NCBI RefSeq assembly: GCF_000949635.1
Contig: NZ_BAFN01000001.1
Coordinates: forward strand, 930,001 to 994,000
DNA from: Candidatus Brocadia sinica JPN1
Lineage (GTDB): Bacteria > Planctomycetota > Brocadiia > Brocadiales > Brocadiaceae
Direction: 5' to 3'
DNA length: 64,000 nucleotides
The notes under the pieces are model-generated. The model saw only the letters and a list, made by a program, of their open reading frames with translations, did no database searches and had not been told where the DNA came from. Of this stretch, positions 36,881 to 46,872 are shown one piece after another (the first letter of the stretch is position 1; every line of letters begins with the position of its first letter). The position numbers and the translations under genes are program-made.

Positions 36881-38008
36881 ATGCACAGACCGGCGTGGGT
36901 TGAAATTGATCTGAATGCGTTGAGTCATAATGTGTCGGCCATAAAAAAAATGGTCGGACCGCAGGTCAAAATTATGGGCATTGTCAAGGCCGATGCTTAC
37001 GGACATGGCGACTATGAGGTTAGCAGGGTCTTGTTAAACCATGGAGTCGAAATGCTGGGTATAGCCATCCTTGAAGAAGGCATTCAACTAAGGAATAAAG
37101 GCATAGAAGCGCCGTTATTCCTTTTGGGTGGTATCTTTGAAGACCAAATCGATGCAGTTATTCAATACAACTTAATACCGGCTGTGTATGATTTGAAGCT
37201 TGCTGAGGCACTATCAAAAAGGGCACATTATTATAATAGGGTTATCAATGCGCATGTGTATGTGGATACGGGGATGGGGAGTATTGGAGTAAAATATGAC
37301 GGGGCCGTAGAGTTTATTAGGTCTTTGCAGGCTATGAAAAACCTTTTCATCGGTGGAATATATACCCATTGCTCATGCTCAGATGAAAAGGAATCGGTAT
37401 TTACCAATCTACAAATAAAAAGATTTAAAGACGTACTGGCGGCTCTGGGTGCGATTATGGCGGATATTCCACTGAAACATATGGCGAATAGTGGGGCCAT
37501 TATCGGTCATCCCGATGCTTATTTTACTATGGTTAGACCAGGTCTGTCGCTATATGGGCTTTATCCATCAGAAGAGGTATCCAGGAATATTGGCATCAGG
37601 CCTGTTATGAGCTTTAAGACGAGGGTTATTCATATCAAGGATATGAAGCCAGGTGATGTCGTGGGCTACAGTGGGACATACAGGGTCACAAAACCTACCC
37701 GTGTCGCAACACTTCCCTTTGGATATGATGATGGATATAATCGATTACTTTCAAGTAAAGGAAAAGTCATTATAAGAGGCACACAAGCATCTATCATCGG
37801 ACGGGTTTGTATGGATCAGTGTTTTGTGGATGTGACAAACATAAAAGGCGTTTCGGTTGGGGATGAGGTTGTAGTATACGGCAGTCAAGGACAGGAAACA
37901 ATATCGATAGAATCCGTTGCGAAGCAATTAAATACGATTCCCTACGAGGTTACTTGCGCTGTAAGCAAACGAGTACCAAGGATCTATATCAATCATGAAG
38001 AGAAGTAA
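36881..38008 (+). CDS. alr: Alanine racemase
   Basis: A 375-aa fold-type III PLP enzyme that makes D-alanine for peptidoglycan. PLP-lysine is Lys36 in GIVKADAYGHGDYEV, and the C-terminal catalytic Tyr is in VGYSGTYRVTKPTRVA near 263. The RPGLSLYG segment and C-terminal beta domain are intact. It implies a D-Ala requirement, i.e. peptidoglycan synthesis. It is in the same orientation as bioF and probably cotranscribed. Confidence 0.95.
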   Translation: MHRPAWVEIDLNALSHNVSAIKKMVGPQVKIMGIVKADAYGHGDYEVSRVLLNHGVEMLGIAILEEGIQLRNKGIEAPLFLLGGIFEDQIDAVIQYNLIPAVYDLKLAEALSKRAHYYNRVINAHVYVDTGMGSIGVKYDGAVEFIRSLQAMKNLFIGGIYTHCSCSDEKESVFTNLQIKRFKDVLAALGAIMADIPLKHMANSGAIIGHPDAYFTMVRPGLSLYGLYPSEEVSRNIGIRPVMSFKTRVIHIKDMKPGDVVGYSGTYRVTKPTRVATLPFGYDDGYNRLLSSKGKVIIRGTQASIIGRVCMDQCFVDVTNIKGVSVGDEVVVYGSQGQETISIESVAKQLNTIPYEVTCAVSKRVPRIYINHEEK

Positions 38009-38140
38009 AATGTGTAGTCCCCCGATTCTGAATGAAACAAAAAATTTAAGCACTGTTTTTTGACAAATTCGAAATTCAAATATTGAAATCCGAAACGAGG
38101 TTTGGAACATTTGATTTGTAATTTTGAAATTGTTTCGGAT

Positions 38141-39025
38141 TTAGTAGGATTTCGCACTTCGAATTTGATGGTTTTTATGAGTTAATGCCTTGTATTTGAC
38201 ATGCAAAAAGCTAGTCACGGTACCCGGGACAAGCCTACCAACGGTCTGTCCGTTAATCTGAGAGACCGGCATGACCTCCATAAGGGAGTTGGTGAGAAAA
38301 ACTTCATCGGCTGCCAAGACCCTTTCCAGACCAAAGATATCCTCTGATGCGTGAATACCATTTTCCTTACACAACTCCAGGATGATCTTACGTGTAATGC
38401 CCGGCAGGATATTGGCCTTCAGGGAAGGCGTAATAACGGTACCCCTCTCAACAAGAAACAGATTACTTACGACACATTCAGTAACATGACCATTTGTGTT
38501 CAGAAGAATCGCATCGTGAAAGCCCTTCTCAACCGCCTCTTTTTTGACAAGGTAATTAGTCAGATAGTTGAGCGTCTTATGGGTTGAGAGGGGACAGGTT
38601 ATACTTCTCCGTATAGGGGAAGTACCAAGCGACACACCCGTTTTATATAAGGCTGCCGGATAGGGAACAAGGGGCTTTGTATGAATCACGAAGGTAGGAC
38701 TGTATGTACCTGTGGGAATGAGTCCATGTGTTCCGGATCCACGAGACAGCGTCATCCGGATATAGGCATCCTGTAAACCATTTCGGAAAAGGAGTTGTTC
38801 AATAATCTGCCGTATTTCCTGGGATGGATAATGAAAAGAGATATCAAAATGTTTTGAGGAATTTGAGAGGCGTGCAACATGATCTTCGAGTCGAAAAGGT
38901 TTCCTGCTGTAAGCCCGAAGGGTTTCAAAAAGCCCATCACCGTAAAGAAACCCTCGATCCTGGGTACTTATGTATCCCTCGGCTTCTTCTACAATCTTAT
39001 CATTTAAGAAGATGACACTGGGCAT
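38141..39025 (-). CDS. pabC: Class IV aminotransferase, probable aminodeoxychorismate lyase
   Basis: A 294-aa fold-type IV PLP enzyme. The opening FLNDKIVEEAEGYISTQDRGFLYGDGLFETLRAY, the PLP-lysine region (THKTLNYLTNYLVKKEA near 155-170) and GHVTECVVSNLFLV fit PabC, D-amino acid transaminase and IlvE alike. Its start overlaps the end of pabB by 22 bp, which favours PabC (4-amino-4-deoxychorismate to 4-aminobenzoate and pyruvate, for folate). Confidence 0.86.
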   Translation of the reverse strand: MPSVIFLNDKIVEEAEGYISTQDRGFLYGDGLFETLRAYSRKPFRLEDHVARLSNSSKHFDISFHYPSQEIRQIIEQLLFRNGLQDAYIRMTLSRGSGTHGLIPTGTYSPTFVIHTKPLVPYPAALYKTGVSLGTSPIRRSITCPLSTHKTLNYLTNYLVKKEAVEKGFHDAILLNTNGHVTECVVSNLFLVERGTVITPSLKANILPGITRKIILELCKENGIHASEDIFGLERVLAADEVFLTNSLMEVMPVSQINGQTVGRLVPGTVTSFLHVKYKALTHKNHQIRSAKSY

Positions 39026-40440
39026 GTTTTTAATGACTCGATAAGGGCCCTGGCCTTGTGCAGGGTCTCTTGATATTCCTCTTCTGCGTCAGAATCGGCC
39101 ACAATACCGCTTCCAACCTGAAAGTATACCGCCTTACCCTTCATAATGAAGGTACGTATGGCGATATTCAGGTCTGCGTCTCCGTTAAATCCGATATAGC
39201 CTATTGCCCCGGTGTAAACACTTCGCTGTGTGGGTTCCAGTTCATCAATGATCTGCATTGCGCGGATCTTTGGCGCCCCCGTGATGGAACCGCCAGGGAA
39301 TGTGGCCTTAAGGAGGTCTATGAAATCATACCGTTCATACAAATCCCCCTCAATGGTAGAAACCAGGTGATACACGGTGGGATAGGCTTCTAAAACCTTT
39401 CTTTCTATGACCTTGACAGAACCATAATCGCACACACGCCCAAGGTCGTTACGCTCCAGATCAATGATCATGGTAAGTTCTGCATCGTCCTTTGGACTCG
39501 AGAGTAATGCCTGTTTCATAAACTCATCTGTCTTTGCATCTTTACCACGCGGCCGTGTACCCTTGATAGGGCGGGTTTGGACATGCCTTGCATTAACATG
39601 AAGGAATCGCTCTGGCGAGGAACTGATGATGGCAACATCGTCAAAGGTCAAATAACTCGAAAACGGAGCAGGATTTACCGAACGTAATTTTCTATACAGT
39701 TCATAGGGAGGGATATCAATCTGCGTCTCTATTCGTTGAGAGAGATTTACCTGATAGACGTCCCCTGCCGTAATATAGTCCTTGATGCGTTTGATTGCAT
39801 CGATATAGAGTTCTTTTGTGAAATTAAATTTTAGTGTGGGCTCAGGTATTTCTGAATTAGGCTTACCGTCCATCGACTCGTAACCCGTATCGGATTTTCT
39901 CCACAATACGTCAACCACATGTCCCATTCTCTCTTTTAGTGTATTATCGAAACCAAAATCCACCCCGATTACGTAGCACTTGTTGAGAAAATTATCATAC
40001 GACACAATAGTATCATAAAACCCCATATACATATCTGGCAGGCCAATATCGTCCACGGCCTTGCTGGGTAACCTTTCGATAAAATGGCACAGGTTATAAC
40101 CAAAATATCCCACCAGGCCGCATTGGAACGGAATGGACTCAATCGTGTTTTGTAAAGAAAACTGTTTGAGTAACTCACGAAGGTGTTCAAAGGGGTTCCC
40201 TTCGATCTCAAGGACACCATTACTGTCAGTCAGGGTAATTTTACGTTGCTTTGCCTTCATTACCAAAAAAGGATTAAAACCCAAAAAGGAATATCTCGAA
40301 ATCCCTTTTACAGGCAAGGCGCTGTCGAGAAAAAATACGTTCGCATGAGAAGCAAACCGGCAGAACGCCTCTAAAGGAGGACAGGCCCCTTCTACTTCGT
40401 GAATAAAAATCTCACCTGCTATACTTTTGTTTGAATCCAT
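39004..40440 (-). CDS. pabB: Aminodeoxychorismate synthase component I
   Basis: A 478-aa chorismate-using enzyme of the TrpE/PabB family. The C-terminal chorismate-binding domain shows SSPERFLHVNARHVQTRPIKGT, the PGGSITGAPKIRAMQIIDELEP motif and YTGAIGYIGFNGDADLNIAIRT. It supplies aminodeoxychorismate for folate synthesis, with glutaminase PabA encoded elsewhere. Coupling with the downstream pabC supports PabB over TrpE. Confidence 0.9.
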   Translation of the reverse strand: MDSNKSIAGEIFIHEVEGACPPLEAFCRFASHANVFFLDSALPVKGISRYSFLGFNPFLVMKAKQRKITLTDSNGVLEIEGNPFEHLRELLKQFSLQNTIESIPFQCGLVGYFGYNLCHFIERLPSKAVDDIGLPDMYMGFYDTIVSYDNFLNKCYVIGVDFGFDNTLKERMGHVVDVLWRKSDTGYESMDGKPNSEIPEPTLKFNFTKELYIDAIKRIKDYITAGDVYQVNLSQRIETQIDIPPYELYRKLRSVNPAPFSSYLTFDDVAIISSSPERFLHVNARHVQTRPIKGTRPRGKDAKTDEFMKQALLSSPKDDAELTMIIDLERNDLGRVCDYGSVKVIERKVLEAYPTVYHLVSTIEGDLYERYDFIDLLKATFPGGSITGAPKIRAMQIIDELEPTQRSVYTGAIGYIGFNGDADLNIAIRTFIMKGKAVYFQVGSGIVADSDAEEEYQETLHKARALIESLKTCPVSSS

Positions 40441-40771
40441 TATTTGATATTACAATTTTAAGATTTCTTTTTGTAGGTTTATTTTATGGTGAGTAATTCT
40501 AGAGGTGGTGCAATTTTTTGTCAAGGCAAATCGCCCGTTGAGTGCCTAAAAATGCCGTTTTTATCCTTGCCATTTCAATATAAGTATGTTAACATTTTTA
40601 ATTAGACAGAAAACTACAAAATGGCAAACCACAGAACTCAAAGAGTTTTTTGTTGAACAGCAAAAATAAAAAGGAAGGAGCATTGGGGAAGCGGAAAATG
40701 GAAAGAAAAGACAAAATATCCTTTCTCTCCATCTCCACCCTTGTGAATCCTGTGGTTAAAGGGTTTACATT

Positions 40772-41641
40772 ATGCAGGATTCTATCAACAAATACCTGTC
40801 CCATATTGAGCAAAACAGAAATTTTTCAGCGCAGACCTTACGGGCTTATCAAAATGACTTAAACCAATACCTTTCATTTCTTATTACCGAAGGGTGCCGT
40901 GACTTTGGAAACGTCACCCGCGTATTCCTGAGGAGATTTCTCGCCTTCCTGAAAAAACAGGATTATTCCAAAACCACGATTGCCAGGAAATTGGTTTCTA
41001 TCCGATCCCTATACAAATTTCTGTGTCGTGAAGGTATCTTAAAATTCAATCCCCTGGAGAATATTCGTGCGCCTAAACGGGAAAGAAAACTCCCCGGGTT
41101 TATGAGTATCAGTGAGGCTGAAACCCTCTTAAATCTGCCGGGTTCTAATACGTTGTTGGGCATACGCGACAGGGCCATTATGGAAACTTTATACAGTACG
41201 GGTATGCGGGTAAGCGAATTGGTAGGAACTGACGTTACAGATATAGACTTCTTCAATGAAGTGGTTAAAGTAAAGGGAAAGGGGAAAAAGGAACGTTTAC
41301 AACCTATTGGGAATCATGCCTTGGATGCCATACGATTGTATATGGACAAAAGGAATTCAGACAGTAAAGCACTTTTTTTAAACAATCGGGGTGGACGTCT
41401 TACCGAACGTAGTGTGGCAAGGATGCTGGAAAAGTATGTAAAAAAGGGAGGCCTGAGCCTGAATATTTCTCCCCATACCTTTCGACACAGCTTTGCAACC
41501 CACCTGTTAGACCGCGGCGCTGATTTGCGATCCGTACAGGAGCTTCTGGGGCACGCCAACCTTTCCACAACACAAATCTATACCCACATCACCACAGAAC
41601 GGCTGAAACAGGTATATGACAAGTCACATCCCAGGGCGTGA
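40772..41641 (+). CDS. xerC: Tyrosine recombinase XerC/XerD family
   Basis: A 289-aa site-specific recombinase with an N-terminal SAM-like core-binding domain (INKYLSHIEQNRNFSAQTLRAY). The catalytic residues are Arg near 147 (STGMRVSELVG), Lys (VKVKGKGKKERLQP), His-x-x-Arg (HTFRHSFATH), His (LLGHANLSTTQ) and the nucleophile Tyr in QIYTHIT. Length and sequence match chromosome-dimer-resolution Xer proteins. It has no integron-integrase extra domain and is far from the cassettes, so it is not their integrase. Confidence 0.92.
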   Translation: MQDSINKYLSHIEQNRNFSAQTLRAYQNDLNQYLSFLITEGCRDFGNVTRVFLRRFLAFLKKQDYSKTTIARKLVSIRSLYKFLCREGILKFNPLENIRAPKRERKLPGFMSISEAETLLNLPGSNTLLGIRDRAIMETLYSTGMRVSELVGTDVTDIDFFNEVVKVKGKGKKERLQPIGNHALDAIRLYMDKRNSDSKALFLNNRGGRLTERSVARMLEKYVKKGGLSLNISPHTFRHSFATHLLDRGADLRSVQELLGHANLSTTQIYTHITTERLKQVYDKSHPRA

Positions 41642-41958
41642 AATTGGTTAGTACATCATACTATGTTATCGAGGCATCAACTTGGACAGATGAACAAAAA
41701 CCGTTGAAACCATTTAAACGGTTTCAACAGCCTAAAAGGATTATTTGTATTGCTTTAAACGCAACTTATTTATAAATATAACCGGCATATAAGTTATTTA
41801 AACCCACTATTTCCTTTGACTAAAAACTATCGAACTCCTCTACCCATCCTGATTTCCTCGATTTCATTTCCCCCGTATCTGAACACGCGTCACCATCAAT
41901 TTGTGTTAAATGTCTTTTTTAGAATTTTTTAAACAACCTTACCAGGATGGGTCAAGTT
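41642..41958 (+). other. Intergenic region with near-palindrome
   Basis: There is no gene between xerC and the sugar dehydrogenase. The clearest structure is GTTGAAACC (41703-41711) and GGTTTCAAC (41720-41728) around ATTTAAAC, a 26-bp near-palindrome that could end xerC transcription or be an operator. The remainder is AT-rich and featureless. Confidence 0.45.
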
Positions 41959-43287
41959 ATGAAATTTCCACATATATTGATCAATTTCTTTTTAGTATTT
42001 TATATATCCTGTGCTGTTTACGCCCAGCAATCATATAAATTACAAGATGCCTTCCCAAATCTTTCATTTGATAACCCGTTAGACTTACAACACGCCGGTG
42101 ATGGTACAGATCGACTCTTTGTGGTGTCACAAAGTGGACTCATTCATGTTTTTGAAAATAGATCCAATGTAAAGGCCGCAAGGATTTTTTTGGATATACG
42201 GGACAAAGTAACTGCTGGCGGTGAGTTAGGATTGCTGGGGCTTGCCTTTCATCCTGATTATGAAAAGAATGGATATTTTTATGTGAATTACACGGCGCCT
42301 AAGCCCCTTCGTTCCATTATTGCACGATACTCAGTAAGTTTAGTCAACCCCAATTCAGCTGATAAAAAGAGCGAATTCATTTTATTTCAGGTAAATCAGC
42401 CCTATAGCAACCATAACGGTGGACAGCTTGCCTTTGGTCCTGATGGCTATTTATATATTGCACTGGGAGACGGAGGCTCCGCTGGCGATCCTCAGAATAA
42501 CGGGCAAAACAAATCGTCTCTCCTTGGAAAAATATTACGTCTCGACGTGAACTGCACATCAGACGATAAAAATTATTGTATCCCGCCTGATAATCCATTT
42601 GCAGGAAATACACAAAGCTACAGAGAAGAAATTTATGCGTATGGTTTACGCAATCCCTGGAGATTCAGCTTCGACCCTGTTACCGGCTGGTTATGGGTAG
42701 GGGATGTGGGGCAAAATTTATGGGAAGAGATTGACATTATTGAAAAAGGGAAAAACTACGGCTGGAAGATCATGGAAGGAAATCACTGTTATAAATCTTC
42801 CACCTGCAATACTTCCGGACTCACATTGCCAATATGGGAATACGGTCATGATGATCAGGGAGGGTGCTCAGTAACAGGCGGCTATGTTTATCGTGGGAAA
42901 AAACTCCCGGAACTTTACGGCAACTATGTGTATGGTGATTACTGTACCGGTAGAGTATGGGCATTAAAATATAATGGTATTAATCCGGCTACGAATGCCC
43001 TTCTATTAAAAGAAGATATTAATATTTCATCTTTGGGGGTTGATAAAAATAATGAAATTTATCTATGTGATTTGAATGGTAAAATTTATAAACTTACCAC
43101 AAATACTCCAACACCAACAGCGACCCCCACTCCAATACCTACCCTGTCCCTGACGCCAACACAGTCACCTATCCCGGGGAAAAGGGGAAAAATTTATGGC
43201 TATGTTGTAGACATCAAAGGGAATCCACTTGAATCAGAAAGAAAACCCTCTCCGGCACAGAAGGATCATTTGAATTCACAGATCTAG
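41959..43287 (+). CDS. Secreted PQQ-dependent sugar/aldose dehydrogenase-like protein, C-terminal domain frameshifted
   Basis: A 442-aa product from the ATG at 41959 (AGGA lies 10 bp upstream; the ATG at 41947 is too close to it). It has a signal peptide (ILINFFLVFYISCAVYA), then a six-bladed GSDH/HHIP-type beta-propeller. Propeller signatures are GELGLLGLAFHPDYEKNGYFYVNYT, HNGGQLAFGPDGYLYIALGDGG and GLRNPWRFSFDP. A Pro/Thr-rich linker follows (near 385-410), then the start of a carboxypeptidase-regulatory-like domain (GKIYGYVVDIKGNPLES). The frame breaks there; the rest of that domain continues in another frame to 43421. The propeller is intact. Such enzymes oxidise sugars in the periplasm with PQQ. 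Confidence 0.85.
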   Translation: MKFPHILINFFLVFYISCAVYAQQSYKLQDAFPNLSFDNPLDLQHAGDGTDRLFVVSQSGLIHVFENRSNVKAARIFLDIRDKVTAGGELGLLGLAFHPDYEKNGYFYVNYTAPKPLRSIIARYSVSLVNPNSADKKSEFILFQVNQPYSNHNGGQLAFGPDGYLYIALGDGGSAGDPQNNGQNKSSLLGKILRLDVNCTSDDKNYCIPPDNPFAGNTQSYREEIYAYGLRNPWRFSFDPVTGWLWVGDVGQNLWEEIDIIEKGKNYGWKIMEGNHCYKSSTCNTSGLTLPIWEYGHDDQGGCSVTGGYVYRGKKLPELYGNYVYGDYCTGRVWALKYNGINPATNALLLKEDINISSLGVDKNNEIYLCDLNGKIYKLTTNTPTPTATPTPIPTLSLTPTQSPIPGKRGKIYGYVVDIKGNPLESERKPSPAQKDHLNSQI

Positions 43288-43421
43288 AGACTGATACTTA
43301 TAAAATCACGGCAAAGAAAAGGGGATATAGGAAAGGCAGGCAGACGGTAATGCTTGAAGAAGGAGAAGATGAAGAGATCAGGATAGAGATGAAAAAACAG
43401 TTGAAGCATAAACCGATCTGA
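43288..43421 (+). pseudogene. Out-of-frame tail of the sugar dehydrogenase's regulatory-like domain
   Basis: In a different frame from the preceding CDS, the sequence from about 43225 to the TGA at 43419 reads RKKTLSGTEGSFEFTDLETD, followed by YKITAKKRGYRKGRQTVMLE and a charged end. This is the natural continuation of GYVVDIKGNPLES. A small deletion or frameshift at about 43225-43245 separates them, so the C-terminal domain is broken. Confidence 0.65.
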
Positions 43422-43519
43422 TATTAAATGGAAGTATGTTTTGACAATAAGAAGGAGCGGTATATCTGTGGTATTACTTTTCAGATAATTTGTGGCATTG
43501 AATTAACTTTGCTTCCAGG

Positions 43520-45580
43520 TTGAGATGCATTTCCAATTTTCATCCGGGAAATTATCAAAATACCCATATGAGTAACCAAGATAAAACAAAAACGGAACCA
43601 CAGCTTGAGAATGAAGAAACCGTAACCGCAGAACGCCTGACACATGCAATCCTCGACCAGGCAATGGAAGCCATTGTGGTATGCGACCTAAATGGCCTGA
43701 TTATTCGCACCAGTAAAACAGCCAGGATCCTTTGTGGCAGAAAGCCATTATTACAACCATTTGAAACTATCTTTCCGATTCGTTTTAAGAGGGAAGAAAA
43801 GAATTACAGGAATTTCCGGATTGCAGATGTTTTGCGTGGCAAAGACTTTCGGGATGTGGAAGTGAGTCTGGAGTATTCCCCCTCCGCTCGCCCCGGCGAT
43901 ATTAAAGTATATAATCTACTCATCAACGCCTCACCCCTCCGGAATTCAGAGAATACGGTGATCGGCTGCATTATCACACTGATTGACATTACCGAGTCCA
44001 AACGAATTAAACGACGTAAAAGCGTATTATATGCCACAACACAGGCATTGGCAGAGTCTGACACGTTCAAAGAAGCCATCCCAAAAATTCTTCAGGCCAT
44101 CTGTGAAAGCCTGGAATGGGATTTAGGCGCGTTCTGGACCGTTGATAGAAAAACCAACGTGCTCAATTGTGCTGAAATCTGGCACAAGCCTTCAGTGAAG
44201 GTTCCGGAGTTTGAAGCGCTTACCCGGCAGATTACCTTTTTATCTGGGATCGGACTGCCAGGCAGTGTTTATGCCAGCAAGAAACCCCTCTGGATCACGA
44301 ATGTCGTTTCTGATGCAAACTTTCCCCGCGCACCGGTTGCCGCTAAGGAGGGATTGTACGGGGCTTTTGGTTTTCCCATCTTGCTCGGAAACCATGTCCT
44401 GAGTGTAATTGAATTTTTTAGCCATGAGATACAACCACCGGATGAAGACTTGCTCAGGATGATGGCCGCCATAGGCGGTCAGATCGGCCAGTTCATCGAA
44501 CGAAAACAATCGGAAGATGCCCTCAGGCGCAGAATAGACTTTGAAAAGACCGTTGCCAATATCTCCACAAGATTTGTTACTCTTTCGGATTTTAACAATG
44601 CCGTTTTTAAATCATTGGCCGATGCAGGCCGGCTGAGTGAAGCCAGCAGAGCATACCTCTTCCAGTTTCGTGATAACGGCAAAATTATGGACAACACCCA
44701 TGAATGGTGTGACGAAGGGGTCGCATCTGAAATCCAGCATCTTCAAAATCTTCCCGCTGCGATGTTGCCCTGGCTGATGGAGAACTTGCATGCTGGCAAG
44801 GTAATTCATATTGCTGATGTTTCCAAAATGCCGCCTGAGGCTGCAGCCGAAAAAGAGGAATTTAAGAAGCAGGGTATCAAGGCAATACTAATCCTTCCGG
44901 TATATGCCGAAAAGGAATTGGCCGGGTTTGTTGGTTTTGACAATGTCGTGGCTATTGACCCATGGCATGAAGAAGATATTGCACTGCTACGCATTATGGC
45001 TGAGATTATAGGAAACGCGATTGCACGCAGGCAGTCGGAGTCCCGCATCACCCACATGGCCTATCATGATACCCTCACCAACCTACCCAACCGCAATTTA
45101 TTTCATGACCGTCTGAAAGTCGCAATAGCCCATGCGAAACGTAACGGAGGGATGGTGGCTGTTATGATCCTTGATCTGGATCACTTCAAAACCATTAATG
45201 ACTCACGAGGACACCACATAGGTGATTTGCTGCTAAAGGCGGTCGCCGAGCGGCTGACGCGATGTGTTCGCGAGGGTGACACGATCGCTCGCACGGGTGG
45301 CGATGAATTTACGATCATCCTCCCTGATCTGGTTCATGCCCTCAATACAATCATTGTCGCAAGTAAAATTATTGATGCATTAAACCAGCCCTTTCGGCTT
45401 GAAGGCCATGAAATCCACACCACTACGAGCATTGGAATTAGTCTCTATCCACTCGATGCGGATGACAAAGAAGATTTGGTCAAAAAGGCCGACATTGCCA
45501 TGTACCTTTCCAAGGCACGCGGAAAAAATACCTATCGCTTCTACAAATCTGATATGAATGCCATCTTTAAACAGAAATAG
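43520..45580 (+). CDS. Diguanylate cyclase with PAS and two GAF sensor domains
   Basis: A 686-aa soluble protein. A PAS domain (about 35-155, ILDQAMEAIVVCDLNGLIIRTS) is followed by two GAF-like domains (about 165-320 and 335-505) and a C-terminal GGDEF domain (about 520-680). The active-site loop is ARTGGDEFTIIL. The inhibitory I-site RxxD (REGD) sits five residues upstream, so product feedback is likely. It makes cyclic di-GMP in response to a cytosolic cue; there is no EAL domain. An alternative ATG at 43568 (MSNQDK) would trim a poorly conserved leader. Confidence 0.92.
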   Translation: MRCISNFHPGNYQNTHMSNQDKTKTEPQLENEETVTAERLTHAILDQAMEAIVVCDLNGLIIRTSKTARILCGRKPLLQPFETIFPIRFKREEKNYRNFRIADVLRGKDFRDVEVSLEYSPSARPGDIKVYNLLINASPLRNSENTVIGCIITLIDITESKRIKRRKSVLYATTQALAESDTFKEAIPKILQAICESLEWDLGAFWTVDRKTNVLNCAEIWHKPSVKVPEFEALTRQITFLSGIGLPGSVYASKKPLWITNVVSDANFPRAPVAAKEGLYGAFGFPILLGNHVLSVIEFFSHEIQPPDEDLLRMMAAIGGQIGQFIERKQSEDALRRRIDFEKTVANISTRFVTLSDFNNAVFKSLADAGRLSEASRAYLFQFRDNGKIMDNTHEWCDEGVASEIQHLQNLPAAMLPWLMENLHAGKVIHIADVSKMPPEAAAEKEEFKKQGIKAILILPVYAEKELAGFVGFDNVVAIDPWHEEDIALLRIMAEIIGNAIARRQSESRITHMAYHDTLTNLPNRNLFHDRLKVAIAHAKRNGGMVAVMILDLDHFKTINDSRGHHIGDLLLKAVAERLTRCVREGDTIARTGGDEFTIILPDLVHALNTIIVASKIIDALNQPFRLEGHEIHTTTSIGISLYPLDADDKEDLVKKADIAMYLSKARGKNTYRFYKSDMNAIFKQK

Positions 45581-45747
45581 CGTACAAGGTGATTTCCCAA
45601 TCCAACCCAGATTAGGATCTTTGAATGTGGAACTGGGATGATAAAATAATTAGCAGCACAGTTAAGCGCTTAAGATACCATCAGATTGGCGCATAACCCA
45701 GCCAGTTTGTATTTGATAATTCTTCATATTCGTGCTAAATTATTCAT

Positions 45748-46797
45748 ATGAAAAGTGTGGCTCTGTTATCTCAACAAAAGCCGTATCTGGTAAGGTATCG
45801 ATTTTATCCATTCCGTGAATACCTGAAAGAACGTTTTCCTTATAAAGTGCACAAGATTCCGCTTCATGCAGGTTTTACCTGTCCGAACCGTGATGGTCGC
45901 GCCGGGGTAGGTGGTTGTACATATTGTATCAATGAAAGCTTCAGTCCAAATGTCAAAGGACATTCTCTTTCTATTAAGGAGCAAGTTGAAAGAGGCAAGG
46001 TATTCCATAAAAAGAGATATGGTGCTGAAAAATTTATTGCTTATTTCCAGTCCTTTACAAATACCTATGCAGACGTAGAAACCTTAAAGGACCGTTATGA
46101 AGAAGCACTAACAGATAAAGATGTTGTTGGAATTTCTATTGGCACGCGGCCAGACTGCGTCACGGATATTATTCTCAGCCACATCGAAAGTTATACAAAA
46201 AAATACCACGTTTGGATTGAGTATGGCCTCCAATCTATTCACAACAAGACTCTCGACCGAATTAATCGGGGACACGATTACAAGATATTTTTGGATGCCA
46301 TAAATCGCACAAAAAAAACTTGCATCAATATATGTGTTCATGTTATCTTAGGTCTCCCTGGAGAAACGAGGGACGATATGATGGAAACAGCCGAGGCTGT
46401 GGCAACCCTGGGCATACAGGGTATCAAACTTCACCACTTATATGTTGCGAAAAATACGGCACTGGCCGAGGAGTATTTTCAGGGGAAGGTACAGACGCTG
46501 GATATGAATACCTATATTCAGCTTGCCGCCGATTTTCTGGAGCGTATTCCATCGGATATTACCATACAAAGACTCGTAGGTGACACGCATGGCAATTTCC
46601 TTATATCGCCAATATGGAAGGCCAGTAAGGCCGAGATCACTTACGGAATTACACGGGAATTGGAACAAAGAGGCACCTGGCAAGGTTCACGGTATAACGT
46701 GTCGGTACCTGCGATAAATCACTCGACACCATTTCCTGTCCAAAACATACAGGGACAAGTTTCCGAAGAGTCGAAATTGCATACCATAGAAATATAA
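45748..46797 (+). CDS. Radical SAM protein of the YhcC (TIGR01212) family
   Basis: A 349-aa protein. The family signature HKIPLHAGFTCPNRDGRAG with GGCTYCINESFSP (about 37-70) contains the 4Fe-4S cysteines that bind S-adenosylmethionine. IGTRPDC, EYGLQSIHNKTLDRINRGHD and VILGLPGETRDDMMETA are typical Elp3-like radical-SAM blocks. The enzymatic function of YhcC is not established. The stop codon ends one base before a tRNA-Gly gene. Confidence 0.88.
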   Translation: MKSVALLSQQKPYLVRYRFYPFREYLKERFPYKVHKIPLHAGFTCPNRDGRAGVGGCTYCINESFSPNVKGHSLSIKEQVERGKVFHKKRYGAEKFIAYFQSFTNTYADVETLKDRYEEALTDKDVVGISIGTRPDCVTDIILSHIESYTKKYHVWIEYGLQSIHNKTLDRINRGHDYKIFLDAINRTKKTCINICVHVILGLPGETRDDMMETAEAVATLGIQGIKLHHLYVAKNTALAEEYFQGKVQTLDMNTYIQLAADFLERIPSDITIQRLVGDTHGNFLISPIWKASKAEITYGITRELEQRGTWQGSRYNVSVPAINHSTPFPVQNIQGQVSEESKLHTIEI

Positions 46798-46798
46798 T

Positions 46799-46872
46799 GC
46801 GGGCGTAATTCAGTGGTAGAATACCAGCTTCCCAAGCTGGGTATGAGGGTTCGATTCCCTTCGCCCGCTCCA
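46799..46872 (+). tRNA. tRNA-Gly (anticodon CCC)
   Basis: A 74-nt cloverleaf with encoded CCA. The acceptor GCGGGCG pairs with CGCCCGC, and the anticodon arm CCAGC-TTCCCAA-GCTGG gives CCC. The T arm is GAGGG-TTCGATT-CCCTT. Only one base separates it from the upstream stop codon, so it may be cut out of the same transcript. Confidence 0.95.

Noticed and set aside
40772-41641. XerC considered as the integrase for the cassettes
   Set aside because: It is 24 kb away, has ordinary Xer length and shows no integron-integrase extra domain.
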